A stretch of DNA of 64,000 bases from Paenibacillus sp. FSL K6-1096 (GTDB lineage Bacteria; Bacillota; Bacilli; Paenibacillales; Paenibacillaceae). This document shows positions 8,579-17,055 of the stretch, piece by piece. A program made the translations under genes and the position numbers. The DNA is taken from the NCBI RefSeq assembly GCF_037977055.1, contig NZ_CP150274.1:1674001-1738000 (forward strand), given 5' to 3'. The notes under the pieces are model-generated. The model was given only the letters and a program-made list of their open reading frames with translations, was not told the DNA's origin and did no database searches. Within the stretch, counting starts at the first letter, position 1. Each line of letters opens with the position of its first letter.

Positions 8579-10120
8579 TTATTTCTGCGCAGCCAGCCAC
8601 TCATCGAGCTGTTTCTGCTTGCTGTCAATGATCGCCTGGGCACCCGCATCCTTCAGCGCACTGACGAACTTCGGAATAATCTCACCCGGGTCCACCGAGC
8701 CGCTGACCAGCGCCGGCAGATATTGACTCACCACGTTGTTCACCGCACTGATCTGTGTCTTCACCTCACCCTGGTCGAAAATAAATCCGAAATACGGTGA
8801 TCTGGCCGTATCCTTATTCTCCTTCAGCTTCAGCTCCACATCCGACCAGTTGATGCCTTCGAGCTGGTACTGCAGCGACTCGGAGCCGACAATCCCGGAG
8901 CTCAGCATAGCGGTGTAAGGAACGGTGTTGGCGTCCAGGCCATCCGGGAATTTCACATGATGGTCATCCACCTTGACATAATCCTCCCCTTCAATGCCGA
9001 AGAGAATGGTGTTGATCAGGTCTTTGTCCGTGTAGAGCAGATTCAGGAACTTGACCGCAGCTTCCGTCTGCTTGGAGGTACTGGAGACCATCCAGGTCAC
9101 AGAATTCACGGCACTGGTATCAAAATAGAACGGGGCGATCCGCTTCGTCTCAATGTTTTTGCCGACCTGCGCGCTCAGCTGCTTGCCAACCTCCATACCG
9201 CTGTAGCCGCCCAGGAAGGAGAAGCCGCGCCCGGAGGAGATCATCTCCATCGCCGTAATCGTCGTAGTTGCGGTATCCTTCTGCAGGTATCCGGCATCGT
9301 ACCAGTCGCGCATCATTTGAATGCCTTTTTGGAAGACATCAGTCTCATAAAAGTTAACGACCTTGCCGCTGTCACCGATCACGACGCCAACGCCGGTGGT
9401 ATCCGTCAGGTAGTCGACCTTGCTGGCACCCTTCATCCAGTTCACAATTCCCGTCTCTGTCGGATTGACGCTGATCGGGCCGAACGGCACCACATCCGGC
9501 AGCTTCTCCTTGACGGCCGCAAAGACGTTGGACAGATCCTCGACGGATTGGATGCCGTCTGCCGCTACGCCCGCTTGTGACAGCATATCCGCGTTGTAGA
9601 TGAAATTGGTCGGCAGCGCCATGCCTTTATTGACCGGAATACCATAGACATGTCCGTCCATGGTGGTCGTTTTGAGGATATCTGCGCCAAAATCCTTCTC
9701 CAGGATCGCCGTCAGCTCCTTGCCGTGCTCAGGCAGCAGCTCTTCAAGCGGGGCTACCTGGCTCTTGGATACATAATTGGAGAACTGGCCGAGCGTAGTG
9801 AAGACATCCATCTTCTCCCCGCTCTGCAGTGCCAGATTCACCTTCTGGGCATAATCCGCAGGCCCGAAGAGCCGGAAGTCCACCTTCACTCCGATCTTCT
9901 CCGTAGTGATCGCATTAATCGCATCCGTGACCTTACTCAGATCATCGGGAATCCGGTTGAAGGACGGCAGGGCGAATACAATCTCAGCCGGCTTGGGCTT
10001 AGCTTCCCCGGATGCGGAGTCCGTGGAGGATGTATTGGAATTGCCGCCGCAGGCGGAGAGCAGCGAACCGCAGATCATTGTGGACAACAGCAGTGAACCT
10101 AACCCCTTTTTATTCATCAT
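8579..10120 (-). CDS. Solute-binding lipoprotein of a sugar ABC transporter
   Basis: 513 residues with a lipoprotein signal (KKGLGSLLLSTMICGSLLSACGG) and a Ser/Thr/Lys-rich linker before an LplA-like extracellular binding domain, anchored outside the membrane by the lipid-modified Cys. The start at 10120 has AGGAGG 8 nt upstream; a longer frame to 10186 overlaps its promoter. It is first in the unit binding protein-permease-permease-Nif3. Its promoter shares a conserved 50-nt block with the promoter of the PfkB kinase 6.8 kb away, so both units are likely activated by the intervening YesM/YesN pair. Ligand not determinable. Confidence 0.88.
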   Translation of the reverse strand: MMNKKGLGSLLLSTMICGSLLSACGGNSNTSSTDSASGEAKPKPAEIVFALPSFNRIPDDLSKVTDAINAITTEKIGVKVDFRLFGPADYAQKVNLALQSGEKMDVFTTLGQFSNYVSKSQVAPLEELLPEHGKELTAILEKDFGADILKTTTMDGHVYGIPVNKGMALPTNFIYNADMLSQAGVAADGIQSVEDLSNVFAAVKEKLPDVVPFGPISVNPTETGIVNWMKGASKVDYLTDTTGVGVVIGDSGKVVNFYETDVFQKGIQMMRDWYDAGYLQKDTATTTITAMEMISSGRGFSFLGGYSGMEVGKQLSAQVGKNIETKRIAPFYFDTSAVNSVTWMVSSTSKQTEAAVKFLNLLYTDKDLINTILFGIEGEDYVKVDDHHVKFPDGLDANTVPYTAMLSSGIVGSESLQYQLEGINWSDVELKLKENKDTARSPYFGFIFDQGEVKTQISAVNNVVSQYLPALVSGSVDPGEIIPKFVSALKDAGAQAIIDSKQKQLDEWLAAQK

Positions 10121-10153
10121 GTCTCTTGCCTCCTGTTCTGTATTTACACTCTC

Positions 10154-10203
10154 ATTGTACCGGGCGCAGAGAGGGCTTACTTTCAAAAAGACGGGCTGTT
10201 TTT
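10154..10203 (-). promoter_or_regulatory. Activator-type promoter of the binding-protein operon (copy 1 of a shared block)
   Basis: On the minus strand this block starts AAAAACAGCCCG, continues TTTTTGAAAGTAAGCCC and ends in a -10-like TACAAT. TTGAAA and TACAAT are 21 bp apart, too far for a normal promoter, which suggests activator dependence. The block is repeated with identical spacing at 16969-17018. Confidence 0.6.
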
Positions 10204-10223
10204 ATAAAAAGCCGTACTACAGG

Positions 10224-10263
10224 AAGAAGCTCCGCCTCTACGCAGGGAGATGCGGAGCTTCTT
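10224..10263 (-). terminator. Perfect 12-bp hairpin after the response-regulator gene
   Basis: AAGAAGCTCCGC (10224-10235) and GCGGAGCTTCTT (10252-10263) are perfect inverted repeats with a 16-nt loop, ending next to the response-regulator stop codon. There is no T-run beyond the TTCTT of the stem, so it may be a weak terminator or a 3' stabiliser. Confidence 0.5.
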
Positions 10264-10264
10264 G

Positions 10265-11860
10265 CTATAGTGCGGCCTTGTGCCTCAAGCGGTAAGCGGC
10301 CGGCGTCTCGCCTGTCAGCTTCTTGAATACCGTGGAGAAGTATGAAATCGTATCGAAGCCGGTATCCATCGCAATCTCGCCGATGCTGGCTGTGCTCTCG
10401 ATCAGCAGCTGCTGCGCCGCCCGGATGCGGCATCCGTTCAGGTATTCGTTGATGCTCTGCCCGGTCCCGTTCTTGAACACCTTCGCCAGATAATCTGCAG
10501 TCAGGTACACGCTGGCGGCGACGTCCTCCCGGCTGAGCTCCCGGGTGTAGTTCTCCTGGATGAACCGCTTCGCCCGCTCGACGACCCCTTCGGACTCCAG
10601 CACCTCCTTGATCGAATCCACCGTCTTGTCGGTCAGCGCCTGCGCCCATTTCATGAAGTCGAACACACTGCTCTCGGCAGCCTGGGCCAGCCGCTGGCTG
10701 TGTGCGTCGGCGAAGAGCCGGTGCGCCTGAATATGGTGGCGCGAGAGCAGCGAGTAGACCACCTGCACCAGATCCTCCCGGATGGAATGGAGAGTGCCCG
10801 CGTCCAGCTTGCTCAGGCTGGCCAGCCGCTCCAGCTCCTTCTTCAGCCGGTTCACAATCTGCGCCTTCTCCTTCTGGACGAACAGCAGGGTGAACAGCTC
10901 GGTATCCAGGGTGAAGCGCTCGGTAAGATCATAGTGGAAGGGCTGGCCCGGCACATGCACCCTCCCCCGGAAAATAAGATTAGACTCATCCGCCTGCTCC
11001 AGCTCCGTCTTAAGCTGCGCAAGGCCGGTGATCCCGGCGGGCTCACTGAAATAACAGGTCGCTGCACATTTCAGATAGTCTCTGCACAGCTGAATAATCT
11101 CCTCTGCCCGCTCCTGCAGCCAGCTCATATCCACCGGACTCTCGGCGACAACCGCAATGAAGAATACCTTGTCCACCTGGTAAGGAATGATCCGGCCACC
11201 GCTCACCCGGCTGCTGACAATTTCCGTGACCAGATTCGAGAGCGCGTAGCTGAAAATACTCTCGTCCCACTCCCGCTCGATTCCCGAGCGGGGCACACTG
11301 ACGAGCAGCAGCAGGTAATCCGCGTGGGCAGAGACGGACAGCTCCCGCTTCTGCACCTCGCTCTGGATCAGCTGAAGCCTTGGCGATATCGCCGCCGTCA
11401 GCACATCGCTCCAGAAGCTGCGCTCCAGCAGATCCTGGTTTTTCAGCCAGGCCTGGCCCAGCTTGCGGTATTCGCCCATCATAATTTTCTGCTTCAGCGT
11501 ATCCATCGACTTGCGCAGCGCCGCCTCCAGCTCCTGCTTGTCCAGCGGCTTGACCAGATAGGAATCCGCATCATACGAGATGGCTTTGGAGGCGAAGCTG
11601 AAGCTCTCATGGCAGGTAAGGAAGATGAAGCCGCCCTCATACTGCTGCTCTCTGGCCCACTGGATCATCTCGATCCCGGAGCCTCTGGGCATCTCAATAT
11701 CGCAAATGATCAGATCCGGCTCGCCGCTCCCGAATAATTGCTTCGCATCCTGGATGTTATGGGCGGCTACCACTTCGGTAATTCCGAATTCTTCCCAGTT
11801 CACAATGCCGCGCAGGGCTTCCACTGTAGGGATATCATCATCAATCAGCATACAACGCAT
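10265..11860 (-). CDS. YesN-type response regulator with AraC DNA-binding domain
   Basis: 531 residues. The receiver domain (1-125) has the acidic cluster IDDD at 6-9, phospho-acceptor Asp54 in LIICDIEMPRG and Lys109 in VKPLDK. A long middle region follows, then an AraC-type double helix-turn-helix (about 430-531; YLTADYLAKVFKNGTGQSIN and IGEIAMDTGFDTISYFSTVF). It is a cytoplasmic transcription activator paired with the sensor gene that ends 1 bp upstream. It sits between two units sharing a promoter block, its probable targets. Confidence 0.9.
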   Translation of the reverse strand: MRCMLIDDDIPTVEALRGIVNWEEFGITEVVAAHNIQDAKQLFGSGEPDLIICDIEMPRGSGIEMIQWAREQQYEGGFIFLTCHESFSFASKAISYDADSYLVKPLDKQELEAALRKSMDTLKQKIMMGEYRKLGQAWLKNQDLLERSFWSDVLTAAISPRLQLIQSEVQKRELSVSAHADYLLLLVSVPRSGIEREWDESIFSYALSNLVTEIVSSRVSGGRIIPYQVDKVFFIAVVAESPVDMSWLQERAEEIIQLCRDYLKCAATCYFSEPAGITGLAQLKTELEQADESNLIFRGRVHVPGQPFHYDLTERFTLDTELFTLLFVQKEKAQIVNRLKKELERLASLSKLDAGTLHSIREDLVQVVYSLLSRHHIQAHRLFADAHSQRLAQAAESSVFDFMKWAQALTDKTVDSIKEVLESEGVVERAKRFIQENYTRELSREDVAASVYLTADYLAKVFKNGTGQSINEYLNGCRIRAAQQLLIESTASIGEIAMDTGFDTISYFSTVFKKLTGETPAAYRLRHKAAL

Positions 11861-11861
11861 C

Positions 11862-13577
11862 TTATTCCTCCTTCTGGATAGGGGGGTCTGCCGGTCTCAC
11901 CGGAATCCATAGCTCCACTCTTGCGCCTGCAGACTCTGTATTATTGGACAGCTTAAGCAGATCATCCCGTTTGTAGAGAAGCTGCAGCGTCCGGCGGATA
12001 TTGGCAATGCCGACCTTGGCTCCATCCTCCGCTGTCTCCGCTTGCTCCTGGGCGTCCAGCCACTCCCGGGCGAAGCCCGCGCCGTTATCCTCAATTACAA
12101 TCCAGGCCATCAGGATGCCGTCTCTCAGGGTCATTCGCGCCCGGATGAAGATCGACAGCAGCTCCTGAACGAACATCGCATGCTTGAATATATTCTCCGT
12201 GAAGGTCTGAATGATGAACTGCGGAACCGGTACGTACCGGACTTCATCGCTCATCTCCGTCATGTAGAAGATTTGTTCAGGATAACGGATCTCCTGCATC
12301 CGGATATAATTCTCGGTGTGGCGGATCTCTTCCTCCAGCGTCACTTCCGTCAGCCCGCCCCTGAACATATACCGGAGATGCTCCGACAGGGAGTGAATCA
12401 GGCTGCGGATTTCTTCATTTTTGTTCTGATAGGTCAGGCTGGTGATGGTCGAGATGGCATTCAGGAAAAAATGCGGGCGGATCTGCATCTGCAGATATTT
12501 GATCTCCGCACGGCTGGTCTCGATCTGCTCCTCATACGACTGGATCTTCAGCGCCTTGATCTCGCTGACCATGGACTCCAGCGCATGGAACAGCTTCCTG
12601 AACTCCAGCGAATACGGGGCTCCCCGCGGAATTTGGTACTCGGTCTGCCCTTGCTCGACCGCCTTCGCGGCCTTGACCAGCTCCAGAATCGGCCTCAGCA
12701 CATCCCTGGCCAGGAACCGTAGCACAAGCGGCACCACGATGACGGAGAGCACGGCCAGCAGCGCAATCCCCCACTGGATCAGCTTCAGTCCCGAGAACAG
12801 ACTGCCCTTGGCGACCATATTGGTGATCCGGCCGAACTCGCCGATCGGCTCGGACACAATCAGGTAGCTGCCATGGTACGTCCGGGTTAAGCTCTCCAGT
12901 GTGATCTCCGCCTGGGGCAGGCCGATATGACTGGCAGCCAGCACCCTGCCCTCCGTTGTGCTCAGCACATACCGGTTCTGGTCGCCCGCCCCTCTGTCTA
13001 CCATCGCTAACAGGTTCCCGGCCTGGACGAAGCTGCCGAAGCTGACCCCCGAATAGGTAATATATTTATACAGATAGTACTCGCCCCGCAGCCGGAACAC
13101 CTGCCATTCCCCGTTCTGCCTGGGCGCAGCAGCACTGAATTCCTGCGTATTCAGATAATCCACCAGCGCCAGCTTGTCCTCCGATCCGATCCGGGCATTG
13201 AATTGCTCCAGGACCAGCCCTCCGGGCAGCCGGATGAACATACCGTCGCTGGAATAGCTGCCGGCCATTTTGGCCTGCAGATTGTTTTTGAGCTGCTGGA
13301 CCTTGAAGTATTTACTGCTCTCATCCAGCCCTGCTGTATTCACTGCGGCATCAATGTTGCGGTCGAACACCTCGATCAGATCCTTGGAGAAGTTATTGAA
13401 GTTGTTGTGGATGTTCGCCTGATAGAGGGCAAGCGTATTGCGCGAGCTTGTTAAGGCATTGCTGCGCAGCACCTCCAGGGAGTAGATATTGCTCAGCACA
13501 AGGACTGACAGCAGGATCGCCAGAATCACGGCCATCTGTAAGGTGAATTTGAATACGATGCTGTTCGTTCGGATCAT
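11862..13577 (-). CDS. YesM-type sensor histidine kinase
   Basis: 571 residues. An N-terminal membrane span (about 10-32) is followed by an extracellular sensing region, a second span near 270-290, a HAMP-like linker, the His-kinase motif QMQIRPHFFLNAIST with its phospho-accepting His, and an ATP-binding domain (VIEDNGAGF). The GHKL C-terminus ends ARVELWIPVRPADPP. It senses an extracellular sugar, or the loaded binding protein, and phosphorylates the adjacent regulator. It follows the esterase gene after an 86-bp gap holding a hairpin, so expression may be partly by read-through from the PfkB operon. Confidence 0.9.
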   Translation of the reverse strand: MIRTNSIVFKFTLQMAVILAILLSVLVLSNIYSLEVLRSNALTSSRNTLALYQANIHNNFNNFSKDLIEVFDRNIDAAVNTAGLDESSKYFKVQQLKNNLQAKMAGSYSSDGMFIRLPGGLVLEQFNARIGSEDKLALVDYLNTQEFSAAAPRQNGEWQVFRLRGEYYLYKYITYSGVSFGSFVQAGNLLAMVDRGAGDQNRYVLSTTEGRVLAASHIGLPQAEITLESLTRTYHGSYLIVSEPIGEFGRITNMVAKGSLFSGLKLIQWGIALLAVLSVIVVPLVLRFLARDVLRPILELVKAAKAVEQGQTEYQIPRGAPYSLEFRKLFHALESMVSEIKALKIQSYEEQIETSRAEIKYLQMQIRPHFFLNAISTITSLTYQNKNEEIRSLIHSLSEHLRYMFRGGLTEVTLEEEIRHTENYIRMQEIRYPEQIFYMTEMSDEVRYVPVPQFIIQTFTENIFKHAMFVQELLSIFIRARMTLRDGILMAWIVIEDNGAGFAREWLDAQEQAETAEDGAKVGIANIRRTLQLLYKRDDLLKLSNNTESAGARVELWIPVRPADPPIQKEE

Positions 13578-13608
13578 AGGCCTGCCTCTTCCTCCCTGGA
13601 ATTCAGCA

Positions 13609-13637
13609 CGCCCCTGAGCCAGCCGGACCCAGGGGCG
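13609..13637 (-). terminator. Intercistronic hairpin before the sensor kinase gene
   Basis: CGCCCCTG (13609-13616) pairs with CAGGGGCG (13630-13637). It has no T-run, so it is more likely an attenuating or processing hairpin than a full terminator between the enzyme genes and the sensor gene. Confidence 0.4.
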
Positions 13638-13663
13638 TACAAGAGTATTATTTGCAGTTTTAG

Positions 13664-14467
13664 TTAATTAGCCGACTTGGTCGCCCAGCCCAGCGCAGCC
13701 TCGATATGCTTATCCCAGTACACCCAGTTATGGTCGCCAGGGCCTTCTTCATAGTAATGGGCAGCCTGCTCATCTAGGAGGAACTGGTGGAACCGGCGGT
13801 TCACATCCAGCAGCATGTCCTCGGTGCCGCACGCCATGTACAGCTCCGGCAGGGCAAGCCCCTGCGCCTTCACATCACGCACCAGCTGCTCGGGGTCCTT
13901 GTCGCTGCCGAGCAGCTTGCTCAGATCGCCGAAGACGCTGGCATAGTAGGAATAACTGGCAATTCCGTCTTTATAGTCTGGGGCAATATTGGCAACTCTA
14001 TACGGAATTAAGGCCGAGGACAAAGCGATAATGCGCCCGAAGCGCTCCGCATATTTCAGCCCGTTACGGATCGCTCCGTAGCCGCCCATCGATAAGCCGC
14101 CGATCCAGGTATCCTCGCGGGCCGCCGACAGCGGGAACAGCTTGCGGGTGAAGTCTACCAGCTCCCTGCCGATATACTCCCCGTAGTATTCCTCCCGCAG
14201 CTCATCATTCACATAGAAGCGGTTCTCCCCGGCCGGCATGAACACCGCCACCTGATGCCTGTCCGCCAGCTCCCTGATTCTTGAGAAGTTCAGCCAGTCG
14301 TTATGGCTGCCGGAGAAGCCATGCAGCAGATAAAGTGATTTCAAAGGCTGGCCCGACCAGGCCGGCAGTCCCCAGCCCTCCGGCAGATCCACCGGCAGTA
14401 TTGCACTAATCGTGACTTCCCGCTTCAGACTTGCCGAGAACAGGCTGATTTGCATTGTAGCCATCAT
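13664..14467 (-). CDS. Esterase, alpha/beta hydrolase (EstA / S-formylglutathione hydrolase-like)
   Basis: 267 residues, no signal peptide. The oxyanion loop LYLLHGFSGSHNDW (about 47-60) and nucleophile elbow GLSMGGYGA (Ser near 146) are clear; the catalytic Asp and His are expected in GTEDMLLDVNRRF and GDHNWVYWDKHI near the C-terminus. This family removes acyl groups, often acetyl, from small esters or decorated sugars. It lies 23 bp after the phosphorylase gene in the same operon, suggesting that it deacylates imported sugar. Tandem ATG codons at 14467 and 14464 are both usable, with an AGGGGGA site upstream. Confidence 0.82.
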   Translation of the reverse strand: MMATMQISLFSASLKREVTISAILPVDLPEGWGLPAWSGQPLKSLYLLHGFSGSHNDWLNFSRIRELADRHQVAVFMPAGENRFYVNDELREEYYGEYIGRELVDFTRKLFPLSAAREDTWIGGLSMGGYGAIRNGLKYAERFGRIIALSSALIPYRVANIAPDYKDGIASYSYYASVFGDLSKLLGSDKDPEQLVRDVKAQGLALPELYMACGTEDMLLDVNRRFHQFLLDEQAAHYYEEGPGDHNWVYWDKHIEAALGWATKSAN

Positions 14468-14490
14468 CTTTTCCCCCTAACGAATTAGAA

Positions 14491-15957
14491 TCAGACCCAG
14501 TATACCGCTTCCTGTCCCTGCTCATCTATATATTCGATAACAGTCTGATAACTTTGCAGGTTAATATGCAGCTTGCAATGTTCCGAACCCTGCTCCCACA
14601 TCAGCCGGATCTCGTCATCGGCCGCATCCAGCACCCGGAAGTTTCCTCCGAAGGCACCGTACTCATTGCGGAAGCGGATCAGCTTCATCAGCCGCTGTAC
14701 CACCTCGCGCTGCGATTCGGCTTCAATCTCCTCCAGCGTATAGTTATGGCGGTTAATCTCCCGTCCTTCACCCGTTAGGGCCACCTGCTCCAGGTCGTTT
14801 CGGCCAGCCAACAGACCCACATAATAGACCTGTGGAATCCCCGGCGCGAAGAACTGGATCGCCCTTGCCGCCAGATACGCGTCGTCATCCTCATTCAGCG
14901 CACTGTAATAGGTACAGCGGATCTGATGCACATCGAAGCCGTCCGGCGCTTTATGCTCCTCCGACAGAATCAGGCTCAAGTTCGCTCCCCGCTCTACGCA
15001 GAGGTCTACCAGCTCCCGGGCCTCCTTCGTATCGATCAGATCATCCAGATCGGGCTTCACCGGAATGCCGTCATGGCAATCCAGCATGGTGAACTGCTTG
15101 TGCGGGCGGGTCCGCAGATAATCATACAGCGCTGTATTGGTTCTGCCGGTCAGGGCTTCAAGCACCCGGTAAGGCAGGATGAAGTCGTAGATCCAGCATC
15201 CGTAATCGGACAGCTTCTGTTGAATGCTGTAGTGGGAATGCACTTCGGGCAGCAGCTCAATCTCCAGCGAGTCGGCCATCTCTTTGATCCAACCCAGGAA
15301 TTCATAGATCTCCGGCTCCACAAAAAAACAGCTAGTGCCCAGCTTCTTAATCACATACCCGACCGCATCCAGCCTGACAATCCGCACATTCTGCTGCTTG
15401 AAATTCAGGAAGAACTGCCGCAGCAGGTCCCGGGTCAGCGGAGAATGAACGTCAAGATCAATCTGCTCGGAAGGATCGGTCTTGCCGAAGGTCGTCCAGA
15501 CCTTCTCTTCTTCCCCGCTGCCGAGGGTGTAGGAGGAATAAGGCAGAGGACGCCGCAGGAACATTTTATCAATGTCGGACTGTACAGGGACTCCATCCTC
15601 CCATATTTTATCCAGCGTAAGGAACAGATCGGCATATTCCGAGGCCCGGCCCTTAGCCAGGAAGTCCTGGAAGTACGGTGACTGCCTGGAGATATGATTC
15701 ACCATCAGATCCACCAGCACATCGAATTCAGCGCCGATGCGGCGTATATCCTCCCAGGTGCCGAACGCAGGCTCAATCTCCAGGTAAGTCAAAGGAGCGA
15801 AGCCGCGGTCCCCCGAGGACGGAAAAGGCGGAAGAATGTGAAGCCCCCCGGCGAACAGGCCGTCAAGCGGTCCATGCAGCACCTGATGAAGCTGCTTCAG
15901 GCCGCCGCCCAGCGAATCGGGATAGGTAATCAGCTGTACTTGATTCTTCAGTGTCAT
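14491..15957 (-). CDS. GH13_18 sucrose phosphorylase family enzyme, possibly sucrose 6F-phosphate phosphorylase
   Basis: 488 residues, no signal peptide, typical length. It opens like sucrose phosphorylases (NQVQLITYPDSLGGGLKQL). Catalytic residues are Asp197 in IVRLDAVGY (nucleophile), Glu238 in LLPEVHS (acid/base) and Asp296 in LDCHDGI. The acceptor-site loops differ from plain sucrose phosphorylase: paired Arg135-Arg136 in FLRRPLPY and His344 in FDVHQIR, positions reported (from memory) to hold the fructose 6-phosphate group in sucrose 6F-phosphate phosphorylases. It cleaves the glucosyl bond with phosphate, giving glucose 1-phosphate. A PfkB kinase lies 13 bp upstream. Glucosylglycerol or glucosylglycerate phosphorylase remain alternatives. 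Confidence 0.85.
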   Translation of the reverse strand: MTLKNQVQLITYPDSLGGGLKQLHQVLHGPLDGLFAGGLHILPPFPSSGDRGFAPLTYLEIEPAFGTWEDIRRIGAEFDVLVDLMVNHISRQSPYFQDFLAKGRASEYADLFLTLDKIWEDGVPVQSDIDKMFLRRPLPYSSYTLGSGEEEKVWTTFGKTDPSEQIDLDVHSPLTRDLLRQFFLNFKQQNVRIVRLDAVGYVIKKLGTSCFFVEPEIYEFLGWIKEMADSLEIELLPEVHSHYSIQQKLSDYGCWIYDFILPYRVLEALTGRTNTALYDYLRTRPHKQFTMLDCHDGIPVKPDLDDLIDTKEARELVDLCVERGANLSLILSEEHKAPDGFDVHQIRCTYYSALNEDDDAYLAARAIQFFAPGIPQVYYVGLLAGRNDLEQVALTGEGREINRHNYTLEEIEAESQREVVQRLMKLIRFRNEYGAFGGNFRVLDAADDEIRLMWEQGSEHCKLHINLQSYQTVIEYIDEQGQEAVYWV

Positions 15958-15970
15958 CTTAAGAAGCCTC

Positions 15971-16927
15971 CTACAGGTTATATTCTTCTTGGATCGCTTC
16001 CAGCGCAGGCAGCGCTACTACCGCACCTGTATATTTCAATTTATAAGCGCTGACGGCAAGCCCGGACTCCAGCGCCGCTCTAAGCGTGTAGCCTTTGACT
16101 ACAGCGGTGTAGAAGCCCGACCAGAAGGCATCTCCTGCTCCCGTCGTATCTTCGATTCTGTCCGCCTTGGTAGGGAACGCCAGCGTCTCATGTCCATTGG
16201 AGACCAGAGCGCCATCCTTGCCCAGCGTCAGAATGACCAGCTTTGCACCCAGCGCCAGGAATCTGGCCAGCTGCTCCTCCGGGGTTCCGGGACCGAACAG
16301 GCGCGCGGCATCATCCTCCGAGGGCTTAATGATGTCCACCTGCGGGATCAGCGCTTTGACATAAGCGGCCCCGTCCTCCCCCTGCTGCCATATCGCCGGA
16401 TGATAATTAGGATCGAAGCCAATCAGCAGCTTATGCTTCCTGGCGGCTGCAATCACCCGTTCCAGCGTATTCCGTGACGGCTGTCTGGAGACCGGCCAGC
16501 AGGAGAAGTGAACGATTCTCGATTGAATCAGGGCCTGCTCCAGCGCCTCGTTATACTCCAGCCGGCAATCCGCTGCGCGGTAGAAGATCGGGACCGGTGT
16601 CGCCCGGCTTTTCGTAATCACCACCATGCTGGTCGATTCCTCCACCTGCTGAATGCCGCTGATGTCCATACCGGCATGCTGTAATGTGTTAATCAGGAAG
16701 CTGCCCAGGCTGTCCCGTCCCACCGCAGAAGCAACCTGCGACCGGATGCCCAGCTTATTCACATTGAGGGCAATATTCGACGGCGACCCGCCGAAATGCC
16801 GGGTATAGCCGTTACATTCGATGGCATCGCCATACTCATTGGAGATCATATCCACGAGCAGCTCGCCTACTGTCAGCACATCATTCTTCTTCTCTTCAAA
16901 CGGTATGGCCTCGTCAAAATTAAACAT
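15971..16927 (-). CDS. PfkB-family sugar kinase, fructokinase-like
   Basis: 318 residues. The ribokinase fold starts DVLTVGELLVDMISNEYG, followed by a glycine-rich substrate loop (RHFGGSPSNIALNVNKLG) and the C-terminal ATP/catalytic motif DTTGAGDAFWSGF with its catalytic Asp. The start at 16927 has GGGGGAG 5 nt upstream; an ATG at 16945 lacks a site. As first gene of an operon with the phosphorylase, it most simply phosphorylates the released fructose. If the phosphorylase acts on sucrose phosphate, the kinase might act earlier. Transcription probably starts at the conserved promoter block at 16969-17018. Confidence 0.85.
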   Translation of the reverse strand: MFNFDEAIPFEEKKNDVLTVGELLVDMISNEYGDAIECNGYTRHFGGSPSNIALNVNKLGIRSQVASAVGRDSLGSFLINTLQHAGMDISGIQQVEESTSMVVITKSRATPVPIFYRAADCRLEYNEALEQALIQSRIVHFSCWPVSRQPSRNTLERVIAAARKHKLLIGFDPNYHPAIWQQGEDGAAYVKALIPQVDIIKPSEDDAARLFGPGTPEEQLARFLALGAKLVILTLGKDGALVSNGHETLAFPTKADRIEDTTGAGDAFWSGFYTAVVKGYTLRAALESGLAVSAYKLKYTGAVVALPALEAIQEEYNL

Positions 16928-16968
16928 CCGTACTCCCCCTAACACTCCAGTATCCTGTGGTCATCTCT

Positions 16969-17018
16969 ATTCTATGGTTTCCGGACAGGCGTTACTTTCA
17001 AAAAACCGTGCACTTTTT
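16969..17018 (-). promoter_or_regulatory. Activator-type promoter of the PfkB operon (copy 2 of the shared block)
   Basis: The minus strand starts AAAAAGTGCACG, continues TTTTTTGAAAGTAAC and ends TAGAAT. The spacing between TTGAAA and TAGAAT is 21 bp, identical to the copy at 10154-10203, and the pattern AAAAAnnGCnCGnn followed by TTTTTGAAAGTAA is shared. A common AraC-type activator is inferred. Confidence 0.6.
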
Positions 17019-17055
17019 ACAATTCAACGGGTAATTTCCCGGAGCACGGCATGAC

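Noticed and set aside
10700..11737. Plus-strand open frame of 345 codons
   Set aside because: Antisense shadow of the YesN-type regulator, with no family resemblance.
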